A stretch of DNA of 64,000 nucleotides from CAYPIE01 sp964410665. GTDB taxonomy: Bacteria; Planctomycetota; Planctomycetia; Gemmatales; Gemmataceae. Positions 17,200 through 25,961 of the stretch are shown here, one piece after another. How positions within the stretch are numbered: the first letter of the stretch is position 1; every line of letters begins with the position of its first letter. A program made the translations under genes and the position numbers. Under the pieces are notes generated by a model, which was not told where the DNA came from, searched no databases, and saw only the letters and a program-made list of their open reading frames with translations. The stretch is from the NCBI GenBank assembly GCA_964410665.1, contig CAYPIE010000005.1:62001-126000 (forward strand), in the 5' to 3' direction.

Positions 17200-18148
17200 G
17201 GGCCACCTCCCGCATTTCGAGGTGGCGAAAGCCATCTTCCAGCAGCATATGTGGCACTGCGACCATACTGAGGGTCAGAAATACATTCTGAATCAGTGCG
17301 TCGCTCAATGTGAGATCACTTTGCCAAGCCCAGCCGGCAACACCCGCCAACAACACGGTCAATGCTGCGAAGAACCAGGATCGCGAGAGGAAGATACAGA
17401 CGGAACGAGCACCGGGGGGTTGCTGGTGCATCCAGTGCCGTAATGCGCGCCAGGAATGCCAGAAACAAAAGTAAAAACCAAAGCTCAGCAACGGGGGAAC
17501 GACCAACAGCAAAAGCCCAAAGCTGAATAATCGGAACGCTTCGGGGCGTGCCGATCGGCTGAGCAACACCAGCCAACTCGGCAATAACAGACTGAGGGTG
17601 ACGATTTGAGCAGTTTCAATCCAGCCAGCTGGCAGTTGCCGATTACTGGATGGGAAGATGATCTCAAGAATCTCGTGGTACCAGCGCCCATGGAGCAGGG
17701 TGGGAAAGCCGATGACCATCAAGCCACTCACCCAAGGTTGGACTCGAGCCTGCCAGGGTGGAGTACGCTCACCCAGAAGCACGTCCCCGTGACCAAAATG
17801 ACGTGCTGAGAGAAGAAAGAAAAGAACCATCGTTGTGATGGGCACATACCACCAACCGAGGAAGACCAATCCCATCCATATCGTGTAAAAGCTAAGAAAC
17901 AGGATTCCCCAATATGATCCGAGATGCGAGGCAAGACGCTCACGCGCAACATAGTAATCCATTGCCCCGTGGGGAAGGCCGAGGAGTGCAACGCCAATGG
18001 TCAACGCCATCACCTGGAGCCAATTAGGGAGCACCTGTCCGCTTAGAACCAGTCCACTCAGGAGTAGCGCCGAACCGCCAATCAACCATAGATAGAGTTG
18101 ATCGACAAAAGCTTCTGTCCGACCTGGGGGGTGTACGTCGCTGAACAT
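17189..18148 (-). CDS. blh: Beta-carotene 15,15'-dioxygenase, Brp/Blh family
   Basis: A 319-residue integral membrane enzyme that splits beta-carotene into two retinal molecules. Conserved iron-binding and neighbouring histidines of the family are visible: GLPHGAMDYY (His60), SARHFGHGD (His117, His120), FCFWHSWRALRHW (His231, His238) and VPHMLLED (His300). About eight to nine hydrophobic segments fit the family topology. It follows the rhodopsin gene by 75 bases, separated by a strong hairpin, and supplies the chromophore for it. Confidence 0.93.
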   Translation of the reverse strand: MFSDVHPPGRTEAFVDQLYLWLIGGSALLLSGLVLSGQVLPNWLQVMALTIGVALLGLPHGAMDYYVARERLASHLGSYWGILFLSFYTIWMGLVFLGWWYVPITTMVLFFLLSARHFGHGDVLLGERTPPWQARVQPWVSGLMVIGFPTLLHGRWYHEILEIIFPSSNRQLPAGWIETAQIVTLSLLLPSWLVLLSRSARPEAFRLFSFGLLLLVVPPLLSFGFYFCFWHSWRALRHWMHQQPPGARSVCIFLSRSWFFAALTVLLAGVAGWAWQSDLTLSDALIQNVFLTLSMVAVPHMLLEDGFRHLEMREVAHAI

Positions 18149-18181
18149 TCTTCCGTCGGAGCAAGGGAGAGGAGAAGAAAG

Positions 18182-18209
18182 AACTCCCGTCCCCAGAGGG
18201 ACGGGAGTT
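18182..18209 (-). terminator. 12-bp hairpin between rhodopsin and blh (attenuator or terminator)
   Basis: Arms AACTCCCGTCCC (18182-18193) and GGGACGGGAGTT (18198-18209) are perfectly complementary with a four-base loop. On the transcribed minus strand the hairpin is followed by a pyrimidine run CTTTCTTCTCC. It starts 15 bases past the rhodopsin stop. It resembles an intrinsic terminator with an imperfect U tract; because the pigment genes downstream have no other obvious promoter, partial read-through is the simplest model. Confidence 0.6.
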
Positions 18210-18223
18210 GCACCGACAGAGAA

Positions 18224-19066
18224 TCAAGCCGTTGCCGGCTGAGCAGCTTGCGGACTGTAGGGGTTATAGCCATCTGCCTCAGACTTTGCGACAGCGATAT
18301 AGTAGATCAACACGCCGAAGCCAGCCTTCGCGGTGATGTCCGCAATAGCATACCCGATCTGAATACCGACGTATCCAGTACCCACATCAGTGACCAAACC
18401 GGGCGTAGCACCCTGGAGCGAATCGCCATATATCGCATACGCGATGGGATAGAACGCCCAAGTGATGAGGATCAACAGCCGGCAAATGGTCAGCAGACCA
18501 CGGACATTTTCAGGCTGCGTTTCAACCGCAGAGCTAAGTTCAGCCCAGAGCACATACAGGATGTACACGAACGGAACCGAACTGGCGATCCCCCAAATTA
18601 AGCGAGTCGTCCAGTCATCGGAAACTTCGCCGGGGTAGCCCAGACCAATCATTAAGGCCGCGGCAATCACGAGGCGCGATAGCAAGCTGCGGGACCGCGA
18701 CTTCTCGAGCGCCATGACGGTCACCAGTTCGACCATCAATAATGGCACCGTCAGAATCCAGTCGGCATAGCGATAAAAGTCATTGAACGATTTGCCCGTA
18801 GGCAAGTAAGCCCCGTCCGCGCTCGAGTAGCTGTAGGCACCCTGCCAGCTAAGACGGATCATAAAATAGTGGTAGCAAGCAATGGCCACCACGATTCCCG
18901 ACACCATCAGAGCCGGGCGATACTTCGGAGCGATTTGCGACCTAGACAGGAAGAAAAACAGAGCGGCCGCGCCCATCGTAGCGACCGTCAATGAAAACAC
19001 GTTATCCACAATACTGTACTGAAACTTTGTCAATTGCTCCAACTGGACGGCGAACAGCCCTAGCAT
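18224..19066 (-). CDS. Proton-pumping microbial rhodopsin (DTE type, green-type, antenna-site glycine)
   Basis: A 280-residue seven-helix retinal protein. Helix B has His66 (YHYFMIR), equal to proteorhodopsin His75. Helix C reads DWILTVPLLMVE: Asp102 acceptor, Thr106 and Glu113 donor, the DTE set of outward proton pumps, with Leu110 at the tuning site (proteorhodopsin 105) pointing to green absorption. Helix F has the W203..YP pair and helix G has Asp243 and the retinal Lys247. Helix E carries Trp158-Gly159 where bacteriorhodopsin has Trp137-Trp138; the same glycine opens the carotenoid antenna site in xanthorhodopsin. The start at 19066 is set by AGGAG seven bases upstream. It is the first gene of the retinal operon. 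Confidence 0.95.
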   Translation of the reverse strand: MLGLFAVQLEQLTKFQYSIVDNVFSLTVATMGAAALFFFLSRSQIAPKYRPALMVSGIVVAIACYHYFMIRLSWQGAYSYSSADGAYLPTGKSFNDFYRYADWILTVPLLMVELVTVMALEKSRSRSLLSRLVIAAALMIGLGYPGEVSDDWTTRLIWGIASSVPFVYILYVLWAELSSAVETQPENVRGLLTICRLLILITWAFYPIAYAIYGDSLQGATPGLVTDVGTGYVGIQIGYAIADITAKAGFGVLIYYIAVAKSEADGYNPYSPQAAQPATA

Positions 19067-19451
19067 GCAAAATCTCCTGCGAGTACATAACACGAATCCC
19101 TACCTCCAGCCAACTCCAGCATTGGCGAAGGTCTCGAAGGGAATCTTGGGAAGGAAGCGTGACACTGGCGATGGCCACCTGGTCCGGGAGTCCGGTTGTG
19201 GGTGAAGGTGGCGGTCTGACCCGAGTGGGAACATCTCCTCGAGTCGATCATTCCGGACCTCCATTCCATTTATATCCAGTCTGGGAGTGAAACGACCAAT
19301 CCGTTCATGTTTTTTTCGCCTGTCATTCATCACCCTCCCGCGCAACCTGAACCTCACTGGACGTTCATGGAGGAAGATGGTATCGCAAGACACAAATCCG
19401 ATAACTGCCAGATATAAACACCTGTGCAGTACCTGAATGGGAGTTGGTTCC
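19067..19451. promoter_or_regulatory. Intergenic region upstream of rhodopsin and a divergent small gene
   Basis: 385 bases between two divergent starts, so both promoters should lie here. On the rhodopsin strand, TATAAA (near 19270-19275) is preceded at a rather long 19-base spacing by TTGGTC; this is only a weak candidate and would leave a leader of about 190 bases. I see no clear operator or riboswitch. Open frames here are short and antisense to each other. Confidence 0.3.
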
Positions 19452-19859
19452 ATGCGGAATCTTTTTGCCTTGATTGGCTTTACGGTGGTGGGTTTCTTGG
19501 CAGCGGGCTGGTACCTCAACTGGTACACCTTTTCACGTGTCGCTGCCCCCGGTGGTGTGGAACGCGTGCAATTTGACATCCGCCCGAAAAAGATCGGTGA
19601 GGATGCTCGCACCGCACTCGATCGCGGCAAGCAATTGGTCAAGGATTTACGCAACTCCTCTGCCAACGGCTCGGCAACGGAAGAAGAAGCGAGTCCGGCA
19701 ATCGTCGGACCTCCCCGGCCCGATGCTGCGGCCGATGGTTGGTTTTCTCCGCAGCCAGCGGACGGACCTGTAGGACCTTCCCAGTCGGAAGTTGCTCCAG
19801 AGGACTCTCGAGTCGAACCGACTCGACGGTTCCCAGGTTGGTTTCGGCCCAGGCGTTGA
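19452..19859 (+). CDS. Single-pass membrane protein, function unknown
   Basis: A 135-residue protein with one N-terminal transmembrane helix (about residues 3-22, NLFALIGFTVVGFLAAGWYL) and a Pro/Glu-rich, probably disordered remainder ending in a basic FRPRR. The ATG at 19452 is preferred because GGGAG lies eight bases upstream; the ATG at 19437 would place that site inside the gene. Divergent from rhodopsin, it is separated from the radical SAM gene by 92 bases. I do not recognise a family. Confidence 0.55.
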   Translation: MRNLFALIGFTVVGFLAAGWYLNWYTFSRVAAPGGVERVQFDIRPKKIGEDARTALDRGKQLVKDLRNSSANGSATEEEASPAIVGPPRPDAAADGWFSPQPADGPVGPSQSEVAPEDSRVEPTRRFPGWFRPRR

Positions 19860-19951
19860 TCGCGACTTGCGTTCGGCTACAATAGAATTCTGCTGGTCAA
19901 ATGGTCCATCTTACCCCAGCCGAAAATCTAAGCTACTCTTCGGGATCCGTG

Positions 19952-20755
19952 ATGGAACTCATCGAAGCACGTTCCATCTTCACTGCCGCCACTGGCTTTA
20001 TCCGACGTGGTGGCTTCGCCTGGACCTGCAACCCCTATCTTGGTTGTAGTTTTGGTTGTCGCTACTGTTACGCGATGGCTCTCCCGCAGAATCGTCGGCC
20101 GCGCTCGGAGTGGGGCCGCTGGTTCGCTGCTAAGCAAAACGCCGTTGCGTTGGCCGAGCGACAAGCACCAAAACTCGCCGGCCAGGCGATCTATCTTTCG
20201 AGTGTCACCGATCCTTACCTTCCCGTGGAACGTTCGCTCAAGCTGACCCGTGGAATTCTTGAGAGCATCCTGCCATACCAACCGAAACTTGTCGTGCAAA
20301 CCCGGGGTCCACTGGTCACACGCGATCGGGATCTATTCGTTCGCTTTGATGCCATTCGCGTGAATATTTCGATTCCGACAGACAACGAAGCCATTCGCCA
20401 ACGCTTTGAGGCAAAAGCACCGCCCCTGGAGCGACGCTGGACCGCCTTGAAGCTACTCCGGGAGGCAGGCATTCCCGTCGGGATCTGTGTAACTCCCATG
20501 CTTCCTCTGGCCAGCCCGGCAACCTTTATTGATCGTTTGCTTGCAGCCGAAGCAGACGTCTTGGTCATCCAGGATTTCCATGCGGCAGAAGGGTGTTTTG
20601 GAGCGGATACCGCTGCAGAAGTGTTTCGGCTTGCCGAGGCGATGGGATGGACATCAGAACAGTATCTGGCGGTGAAGGAGGCTTTACAGCGTCGTGCCAA
20701 GATCCACGAAGGAGAAGCCGGCTTCTTCCCTCCCGTCTCCGGGAACACCTCGTGA
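19952..20755 (+). CDS. Radical SAM protein, SplB/Rv2578c-like
   Basis: A 267-residue radical SAM enzyme with the CxxxCxxC cluster motif in NPYLGCSFGCRYCYA and later segments SSVTDPYLPVE, VQTRGPLVTRD, INISIPTDNEA and GICVTPMLPL typical of the spore photoproduct lyase-like/Rv2578c family. Members of this group are widespread, and their reaction is mostly unassigned. The start is uncertain: ATG 19952 is chosen from family alignment memory, while ATG 19901 adds 17 residues. It stands alone on the plus strand and converges on speA. Confidence 0.8.
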   Translation: MELIEARSIFTAATGFIRRGGFAWTCNPYLGCSFGCRYCYAMALPQNRRPRSEWGRWFAAKQNAVALAERQAPKLAGQAIYLSSVTDPYLPVERSLKLTRGILESILPYQPKLVVQTRGPLVTRDRDLFVRFDAIRVNISIPTDNEAIRQRFEAKAPPLERRWTALKLLREAGIPVGICVTPMLPLASPATFIDRLLAAEADVLVIQDFHAAEGCFGADTAAEVFRLAEAMGWTSEQYLAVKEALQRRAKIHEGEAGFFPPVSGNTS

Positions 20756-20853
20756 TGGTAGTGACATCCCACTCCATGTGCCCAAATCCCCCCTGTCTCG
20801 CCAGATATCAGGATGAAAGGGAGCGAGGGGCATGCACCGGAGGAAGATCCAGC

Positions 20854-22794
20854 TCATTCTTCCAGATAGGTGTAACCTTCGAGACCGGACTCATAGAAGT
20901 GCAAGAACTGTCTCGATTCTTTCAAGGATAGTCGGCCAGCCTTCACAGCTCGTTCCACTTCTTTACGCATCTTCGCCGCCAGGGAATCTGCGGAGAACTG
21001 CACATATTGCAGGACCTCGCGAACGGTGTTGCCTTTGATGACTTCATCGAGGCTGATATGCCCCTCATCATCGATACTGATGTGCACCGCGTTGGTGTCG
21101 CCAAACAAGTTATGCATATCGCCGAGGATTTCCTGATAGGCTCCCAACAAGAAAGCCCCGAGATAATAGGGTTCTTCTTCGGCATACGGGTGTAATTCAA
21201 GTGTCTTGCGAACATCTCGTCGATCAATAAAACGATCGACCTTGCCGTCCGAATCACAGGTAATGTCGCCTAAAACGGCCCGACGTGACGGCTCCTGATT
21301 GAGACGGTGGATCGGCATAATCGGGAACAACTGATCAATCGCCCAGCTATCGGGCATCGATTGGAAAATCGAAAAGTTGCAAAAGTACGTGTCCGAAAGG
21401 AGTTCCTCCAGCCCTTCGAGTTCCTCCGGAACATAGTCGAGCTGGGTGATGATCCGACGTAATTTATGGCACAATGACCAGAATAGCCGTTCCACCAAGG
21501 CACGGGTACGGATGTCCATATAGCCAAGGTTAAACAGGTTCAACGATTGCTCCATGGCCGCGACGGCATCATGGTAACCTTCAATGAAGTTTTTCTTGGA
21601 CAGGTCGCGGTGAATCGAGTAGAGGTCGGCAACGGGTTGAGGGGCATCATCGGGGACATAGGTCGGAGCCTCGCAGCGATCAAAGTTGGAGGTGCCCAGG
21701 ACGTCAAAAACGAGCACACTATGGTAGGCCACCATGGCTCGTCCTGACTCCGAGATGATGGTGGGGTGGGGAACTCCGGCTTCGTCGCATACCTGCATGA
21801 TTCGGTACACCACATCGTTGGCATATTCCTGCAAGGTATAATTGACCGAAGATTCAAAGTCGGTTTGCGACCCGTCATAATCGATGCCGAGACCACCGCC
21901 GACATCCAAGTAGCGCATGCCGGCGCCGACTCGACACAGTTCGACATAGATGCGCGAGGCCTCGGTCAGGGCTTCTTTGAATTTACTGATATTTGTGATC
22001 TGGCTACCGATGTGGAAATGGACTAATTGTAGGCAATCGGCCATGTCGCGGGACTGGAGGTATTCCACCGCATCAAGCACTTCGGTCAACGTGAGCCCAA
22101 ACTTGGAACGGTAACCAGCACTGGACTTCCAACGGCCGGAGCCACGAGAAGCCAGCTTGACACGCACCCCGATGACCGGCCGAACTTCGAGCTCACTGGC
22201 ATACTTGGCAATGAGCTCCAACTCGGTAAACTTCTCCACCACTGGTATGATATTTTTGCCCAACTTGCGGGCCAACGTTACCATCTTAATGAATTCATCA
22301 TCCTTGAAGCCGTTGCAAATGATTGGAATATCATTGCCGTTGGTCATCGCCAAGACGGCGAGTAACTCCGGTTTGGAGCCGGCCTCGATCCCAAAACGGA
22401 AGGGCTTACCGAAATCCAGGATCTCCTCGACCACATGGCGTTGCTGGTTCACCTTGATCGGGTAAACACAACAGTATTCCCCTTTATAGCCGGCCTCTTT
22501 GCGGGCCTGAGTAAATGCATCGGCGAGTTCGCCGACACGATGGCGGAGAATGTCGGTAAAACGCAAAAGAATCGGCAGTCCAATACCGCGGGTTAACAGC
22601 TGATCGATGAGTTCTTTCAGATCAATGGCCGGCTCGGACTGCTTACTCGGGTGAACCGTGACATGCCCAGCCCGATTGATGTTGAAATAGCCTTGGCCCC
22701 AGTGTCGGATTCCGTAGAGCTCGACGGATTCCTGGACCTTCCAAGCTCGAATCAGTTCCTTGGTAGCACTGGAACGTCCCTGGCGTTTGGCCAT
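20854..22794 (-). CDS. speA: Biosynthetic arginine decarboxylase
   Basis: A 646-residue PLP enzyme making agmatine from arginine, the entry to polyamine synthesis. Visible blocks: VYPIKVNQQ with the PLP-binding Lys, FGIEAGSKPELL, VHFHIGSQ, LDVGGGLGIDYDGS, SESGRA, and the C-terminal GDITCDSDGKVD with its substrate-binding Cys, then FLLGAYQEILGDMHNLFG. Length and order match SpeA. The start at 22794 has GAGGT seven bases upstream. A candidate sigma-70-like promoter lies about 78 bases upstream. No agmatinase or agmatine deiminase gene is adjacent. Confidence 0.95.
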   Translation of the reverse strand: MAKRQGRSSATKELIRAWKVQESVELYGIRHWGQGYFNINRAGHVTVHPSKQSEPAIDLKELIDQLLTRGIGLPILLRFTDILRHRVGELADAFTQARKEAGYKGEYCCVYPIKVNQQRHVVEEILDFGKPFRFGIEAGSKPELLAVLAMTNGNDIPIICNGFKDDEFIKMVTLARKLGKNIIPVVEKFTELELIAKYASELEVRPVIGVRVKLASRGSGRWKSSAGYRSKFGLTLTEVLDAVEYLQSRDMADCLQLVHFHIGSQITNISKFKEALTEASRIYVELCRVGAGMRYLDVGGGLGIDYDGSQTDFESSVNYTLQEYANDVVYRIMQVCDEAGVPHPTIISESGRAMVAYHSVLVFDVLGTSNFDRCEAPTYVPDDAPQPVADLYSIHRDLSKKNFIEGYHDAVAAMEQSLNLFNLGYMDIRTRALVERLFWSLCHKLRRIITQLDYVPEELEGLEELLSDTYFCNFSIFQSMPDSWAIDQLFPIMPIHRLNQEPSRRAVLGDITCDSDGKVDRFIDRRDVRKTLELHPYAEEEPYYLGAFLLGAYQEILGDMHNLFGDTNAVHISIDDEGHISLDEVIKGNTVREVLQYVQFSADSLAAKMRKEVERAVKAGRLSLKESRQFLHFYESGLEGYTYLEE

Positions 22795-23146
22795 CAAGCT
22801 ACCTCGTTGCAGTGAGAGTTTTCTGTGTGGGAAACTATCCGTCTGGACCGGCAAACCACAAATGATCTTGTATAGTATGTAAGATGCGGGGCAACATCAA
22901 ACCCTGACAAGGGCTATGCGTCGATTTTCCCAGGTCATCCTTGGGAATCCTGCCGGGATCCCCCTCTAGTCAATCCCTTGCGGGTCGAGCTACAATGAAA
23001 GTGTCCACTGCCGATCCTCGGGAAACGCGGGACGTCACCTCGTCCACCGAGGAGGCGTTCTTTGGGTATCTTAGGACGACTCCGCCTCGCACCGACCCCA
23101 CAAACTTGCCCAATCGGCCAACGTTCACCACTGCGGAGCATCACCC
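22795..23146. other. Intergenic region between speA and the DUF4058 gene
   Basis: 352 bases between divergent genes. It holds the candidate speA promoter listed separately and otherwise only short overlapping frames without ribosome-binding sites. No tRNA-like or riboswitch-like structure is apparent by eye. Confidence 0.5.
22872..22900 (-). promoter_or_regulatory. Candidate sigma-70-type promoter of speA
   Basis: On the minus strand TTGATG (22895-22900) and TACTAT (22872-22877) are separated by 17 bases, each matching four of six consensus bases. The implied leader is about 70 bases. The position is right for speA, but planctomycete promoters are not well defined. Confidence 0.35.
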
Positions 23147-23746
23147 ATGCCAAGCCCATTTCCGGGAATGGATCCCTACCTGGAAGATGAGAAACTATGG
23201 CCGACGTTCCAGCACCAGTTGATTGCGTGCCTCTACTCCACGCTGCTGCCTGCTCTGGTCGATCGCTATCGTGCGCGTGTGAGTGATCGAAAGTATATCA
23301 GTGAACAGCCGCTTTTTACCTCGGTGATCCGCCAGGATCATCAAGAAGAATATATTGAAATTCGTCAGCGTGGGGATGGCCGGCTGATTACCCTGGTCGA
23401 TGTGGTCAGTCCATTCAATAAGACCACTAACCAGGGCCGCACCGCCTATCTGGAGGTTCGTCGGCAAGCGCGATCGCAGCAAGCGNNNNNNNNNNNNNNN
23501 NNNNNNNNNNNNNNNNNNNNNNNNNNNNNNNNNNNNNNNNNNNNNNNNNNNNNNNNNNNNNNNNNNNNNNNNNNNNNNNNNNNNNATGATCGTGACTCGG
23601 TCTTGGACCTGCAATCGGCATTTTCACGATGTTACGATCAGGGCGACTTTGGCTCCTTCATTAACTATCCGGAGCAACCGCCCGTCCCACTCTTGGAAGA
23701 ACGACAGCAGTGGTTGACGAGCTTGCTTGAAGTGCATCGCGGGTGA
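23147..23746 (+). CDS. DUF4058 family protein (interrupted by an assembly gap)
   Basis: The N terminus MPSPFPGMDPYLE is the hallmark of DUF4058, and the segments before (LVDVVSPFNKT) and after the gap (INYPEQPPVPLL) also fit the family. The function is unknown; members are abundant in planctomycetes and cyanobacteria. A 100-base N run at 23486-23585 interrupts it. The true gap length is unknown, so the apparent 199-residue length and the frame continuity are not reliable; intact members are about 240-270 residues. The YhaM-like gene follows by nine bases. Confidence 0.8.
   Translation: MPSPFPGMDPYLEDEKLWPTFQHQLIACLYSTLLPALVDRYRARVSDRKYISEQPLFTSVIRQDHQEEYIEIRQRGDGRLITLVDVVSPFNKTTNQGRTAYLEVRRQARSQQAXXXXXXXXXXXXXXXXXXXXXXXXXXXXXXXXXXDRDSVLDLQSAFSRCYDQGDFGSFINYPEQPPVPLLEERQQWLTSLLEVHRG
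23486..23585. other. Assembly gap, 100 N
   Basis: Exactly 100 undetermined bases, the usual placeholder for a scaffold gap of unknown size. It lies inside the DUF4058 coding region. Confidence 0.99.
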
Positions 23747-23755
23747 TCAACTCTA

Positions 23756-24775
23756 ATGGCCAAGAAACCCTCTAGCTCGACCATTTCGCTAATGCCACTA
23801 AGTGCCCTTCGACCCGGCCAATATGCCGACTTTTTTGCCAAACTGCAGGAGAAGACTAAGGGCACCACCCGTGATAGCAAGCCTTTTTATACATGTCGCT
23901 TCCGTGACGCCCGGCGGACGGTCAGCTTCATGGTTTGGGCCGATAGTTCCTGGTACGAGGAGTGTCATACCCAGTGGCACGAAGGCCAATTCTACAAGCT
24001 TCGCGCCACCTATCAGGAGCACCCTCGCTATGGTCCTCAAATCGAACTCGACAAGCTACGGGCGGTTTTGGAAGAGGATCGCAAGGACGGGTTTGATCCG
24101 GCAGACTTTGTCGAACACTCACGCTTTGATGCTCAGGAGATGTTTCGCCAACTAATGCAGTTAGTCGAGGTAGAGATCCAGAATAAGCCACTTCGCATGC
24201 TCGTCCAGAGCTTACTCGAACAACATGCTCAGACATTGCAACGGTTGCCGGCCTCGCCTCGCCACTACTTTCCCTTCGCCGGTGGCTGGCTAGAACATAC
24301 CCTCTCGGCAACGCGCACTTGCGTTCTTCTGGTCGATCGCTATCGGGACTATTACACCGAGTTACAACCTGCGTTGAATCGTGACTTACTCTTGGCTGCG
24401 GCCGTCTTGCATGACTTGGGGCGAGTCGCCGAACTCGAACCTTGGGAGCCCTACGAGCTTACCGTCGCGGGCCGTTTGTTTGGCCACATCCAGCTATGCC
24501 GTGATTTGATCCAGAACGCCGCCAACCAGCAAGGCGACCTCGACCCACAACTGCGGGAGTTGCTGGAGCATCTGATCCTTACCCAACTGCCGCCGTTGGA
24601 TGGTCCGACGCGTCAACCGGTCATCCCCGAAGGACTGATACTACAGCATGCCGTCGAACTGGATGCCAAACTGGAGATGGTGGTGCGTAGTCTCAGTCGC
24701 GCCACATCGGAGGGGCCTTTTACCGAACGGGACCCACTGCTAGGTCGTGCGTTGCTCCGCGAACGCAAACAATAG
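23756..24775 (+). CDS. HD-domain 3'-5' exoribonuclease, YhaM-like
   Basis: A 339-residue protein. The N-terminal third fits an OB-fold nucleic-acid-binding domain (SALRPGQYADFFAKL..KPFYTCRFRDARRTVSFMVW), and the rest an HD phosphohydrolase domain: FAGGWLEHTLSATR gives the first His, AAVLHDLGRVAEL the HD pair, and GHIQLCRD and HLILTQ further metal ligands. This order is that of YhaM/CBF1, which trims RNA and ssDNA 3' ends with Mn2+. It starts nine bases after the DUF4058 stop, so the two may be cotranscribed. Confidence 0.82.
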   Translation: MAKKPSSSTISLMPLSALRPGQYADFFAKLQEKTKGTTRDSKPFYTCRFRDARRTVSFMVWADSSWYEECHTQWHEGQFYKLRATYQEHPRYGPQIELDKLRAVLEEDRKDGFDPADFVEHSRFDAQEMFRQLMQLVEVEIQNKPLRMLVQSLLEQHAQTLQRLPASPRHYFPFAGGWLEHTLSATRTCVLLVDRYRDYYTELQPALNRDLLLAAAVLHDLGRVAELEPWEPYELTVAGRLFGHIQLCRDLIQNAANQQGDLDPQLRELLEHLILTQLPPLDGPTRQPVIPEGLILQHAVELDAKLEMVVRSLSRATSEGPFTERDPLLGRALLRERKQ

Positions 24776-24902
24776 CCCATCTGATCACCTTGTGAGTCGT
24801 TTCCCGAGCAGCAAGCCTTGCTCCGATTCGCTAACCTGAAAGACGGCTGGTACATCAAATAGGAACCATCTTCGTGAACCCGCGCCCCGATTGAGGATCT
24901 CG

Positions 24903-25943
24903 ATGCAGTCGTTGACACTTCTTCGCCGCCAGAGTGCCTTGTCAGACCCTGCAGAACAAGTTCGCCTTCTCGAACAGGACCGTCGGCGGCCTTTTGCCGC
25001 CGCCCTTGCGGAAATCGGTCTTCACCCGCTCTCCGGACTTGCACTCGAAGTGTTGCAGGTGAATGTCGGCAAGCTGTGTAATCAGACCTGTCGCCATTGC
25101 CATGTCGATGCGGGTCCCGACCGCACCGAGGTGATGACCCGTGAAACGATGCAACATTGTTTAAACGCTATCGAGCGTGCGGCCATCCCTACCCTTGACA
25201 TCACTGGTGGAGCACCAGAACTGAATCCCAATTTCCGTTGGCTGGTCGAAGCAGCTCGAACACGCAATTGCCATGTGATCGATCGTTGCAACCTGACCAT
25301 CTTGACTTTGCCGCGGTTCGCTGACATGCCTGCGTTCTTGTCCGAACACAAGGTCGAGGTGATTGCCTCTCTTCCTTGCTACTCGGCCGAGAACACCGAT
25401 CGTCAGCGCGGCGATGGGGTTTTTGACCAATCGATCCAGGCTCTGCGTCGACTCAATGAACTCGGTTACGGTCACCCAGGCTCCGAGCTCATCCTGAGCC
25501 TGGTCTACAACCCCGGCGGTCCGTCGCTCCCCCCCCCGCAATCGAAGCTCGAAACAGCTTACCGACAGGAGTTGGCTGCGCGGTTCGGCATCGTCTTCAA
25601 CCGGCTGTTCACCATCACCAATATGCCAATTAGCCGGTTTCTCGAAGACCTGATTGAAGGGGACCATTACGAAGCTTACATGACCAAACTCCGCACCGCG
25701 TTTAATCCCACTGCGGCCACTGGGGTGATGTGCCGGACGATGTTGTCGGTTGGCTGGGACGGTCGGCTGTATGACTGCGATTTCAACCAGATGCTGGATT
25801 TGGAGTGCTCCTCCGGCGTGCCACGGCACATTCGCGATTTTGATCCCACAGCCTTTGCCCAACGGCGGATTATTACGGGCGAGCATTGCTATGGCTGTAC
25901 CGCCGGGGCTGGGTCAGGCTGTCAAGGCGCCATTCGCGAGTGA
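24903..25943 (+). CDS. arsS: Radical SAM protein of the arsenosugar biosynthesis (ArsS) family
   Basis: A 346-residue radical SAM enzyme with LQVNVGKLCNQTCRHCHVDAGPDR (CxxxCxxC), LDITGGAPELNP, a C-terminal SVGWDGRLYDCDFNQML, and HCYGCTAGAGSGCQG with the auxiliary cysteines of the ArsS family. ArsS acts on dimethylarsenic to form an arsenosugar precursor, but many homologues occur without arsM and may have other substrates; none is visible here. The start at 24903 has GAGG six bases upstream, in preference to TTG 24891. A terminator-like hairpin follows the stop by 18 bases. Confidence 0.85.
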   Translation: MQSLTLLRRQSALSDPAEQVRLLEQDRRRPFAAALAEIGLHPLSGLALEVLQVNVGKLCNQTCRHCHVDAGPDRTEVMTRETMQHCLNAIERAAIPTLDITGGAPELNPNFRWLVEAARTRNCHVIDRCNLTILTLPRFADMPAFLSEHKVEVIASLPCYSAENTDRQRGDGVFDQSIQALRRLNELGYGHPGSELILSLVYNPGGPSLPPPQSKLETAYRQELAARFGIVFNRLFTITNMPISRFLEDLIEGDHYEAYMTKLRTAFNPTAATGVMCRTMLSVGWDGRLYDCDFNQMLDLECSSGVPRHIRDFDPTAFAQRRIITGEHCYGCTAGAGSGCQGAIRE

Positions 25944-25961
25944 ACTGGTCCGATTGACGCA

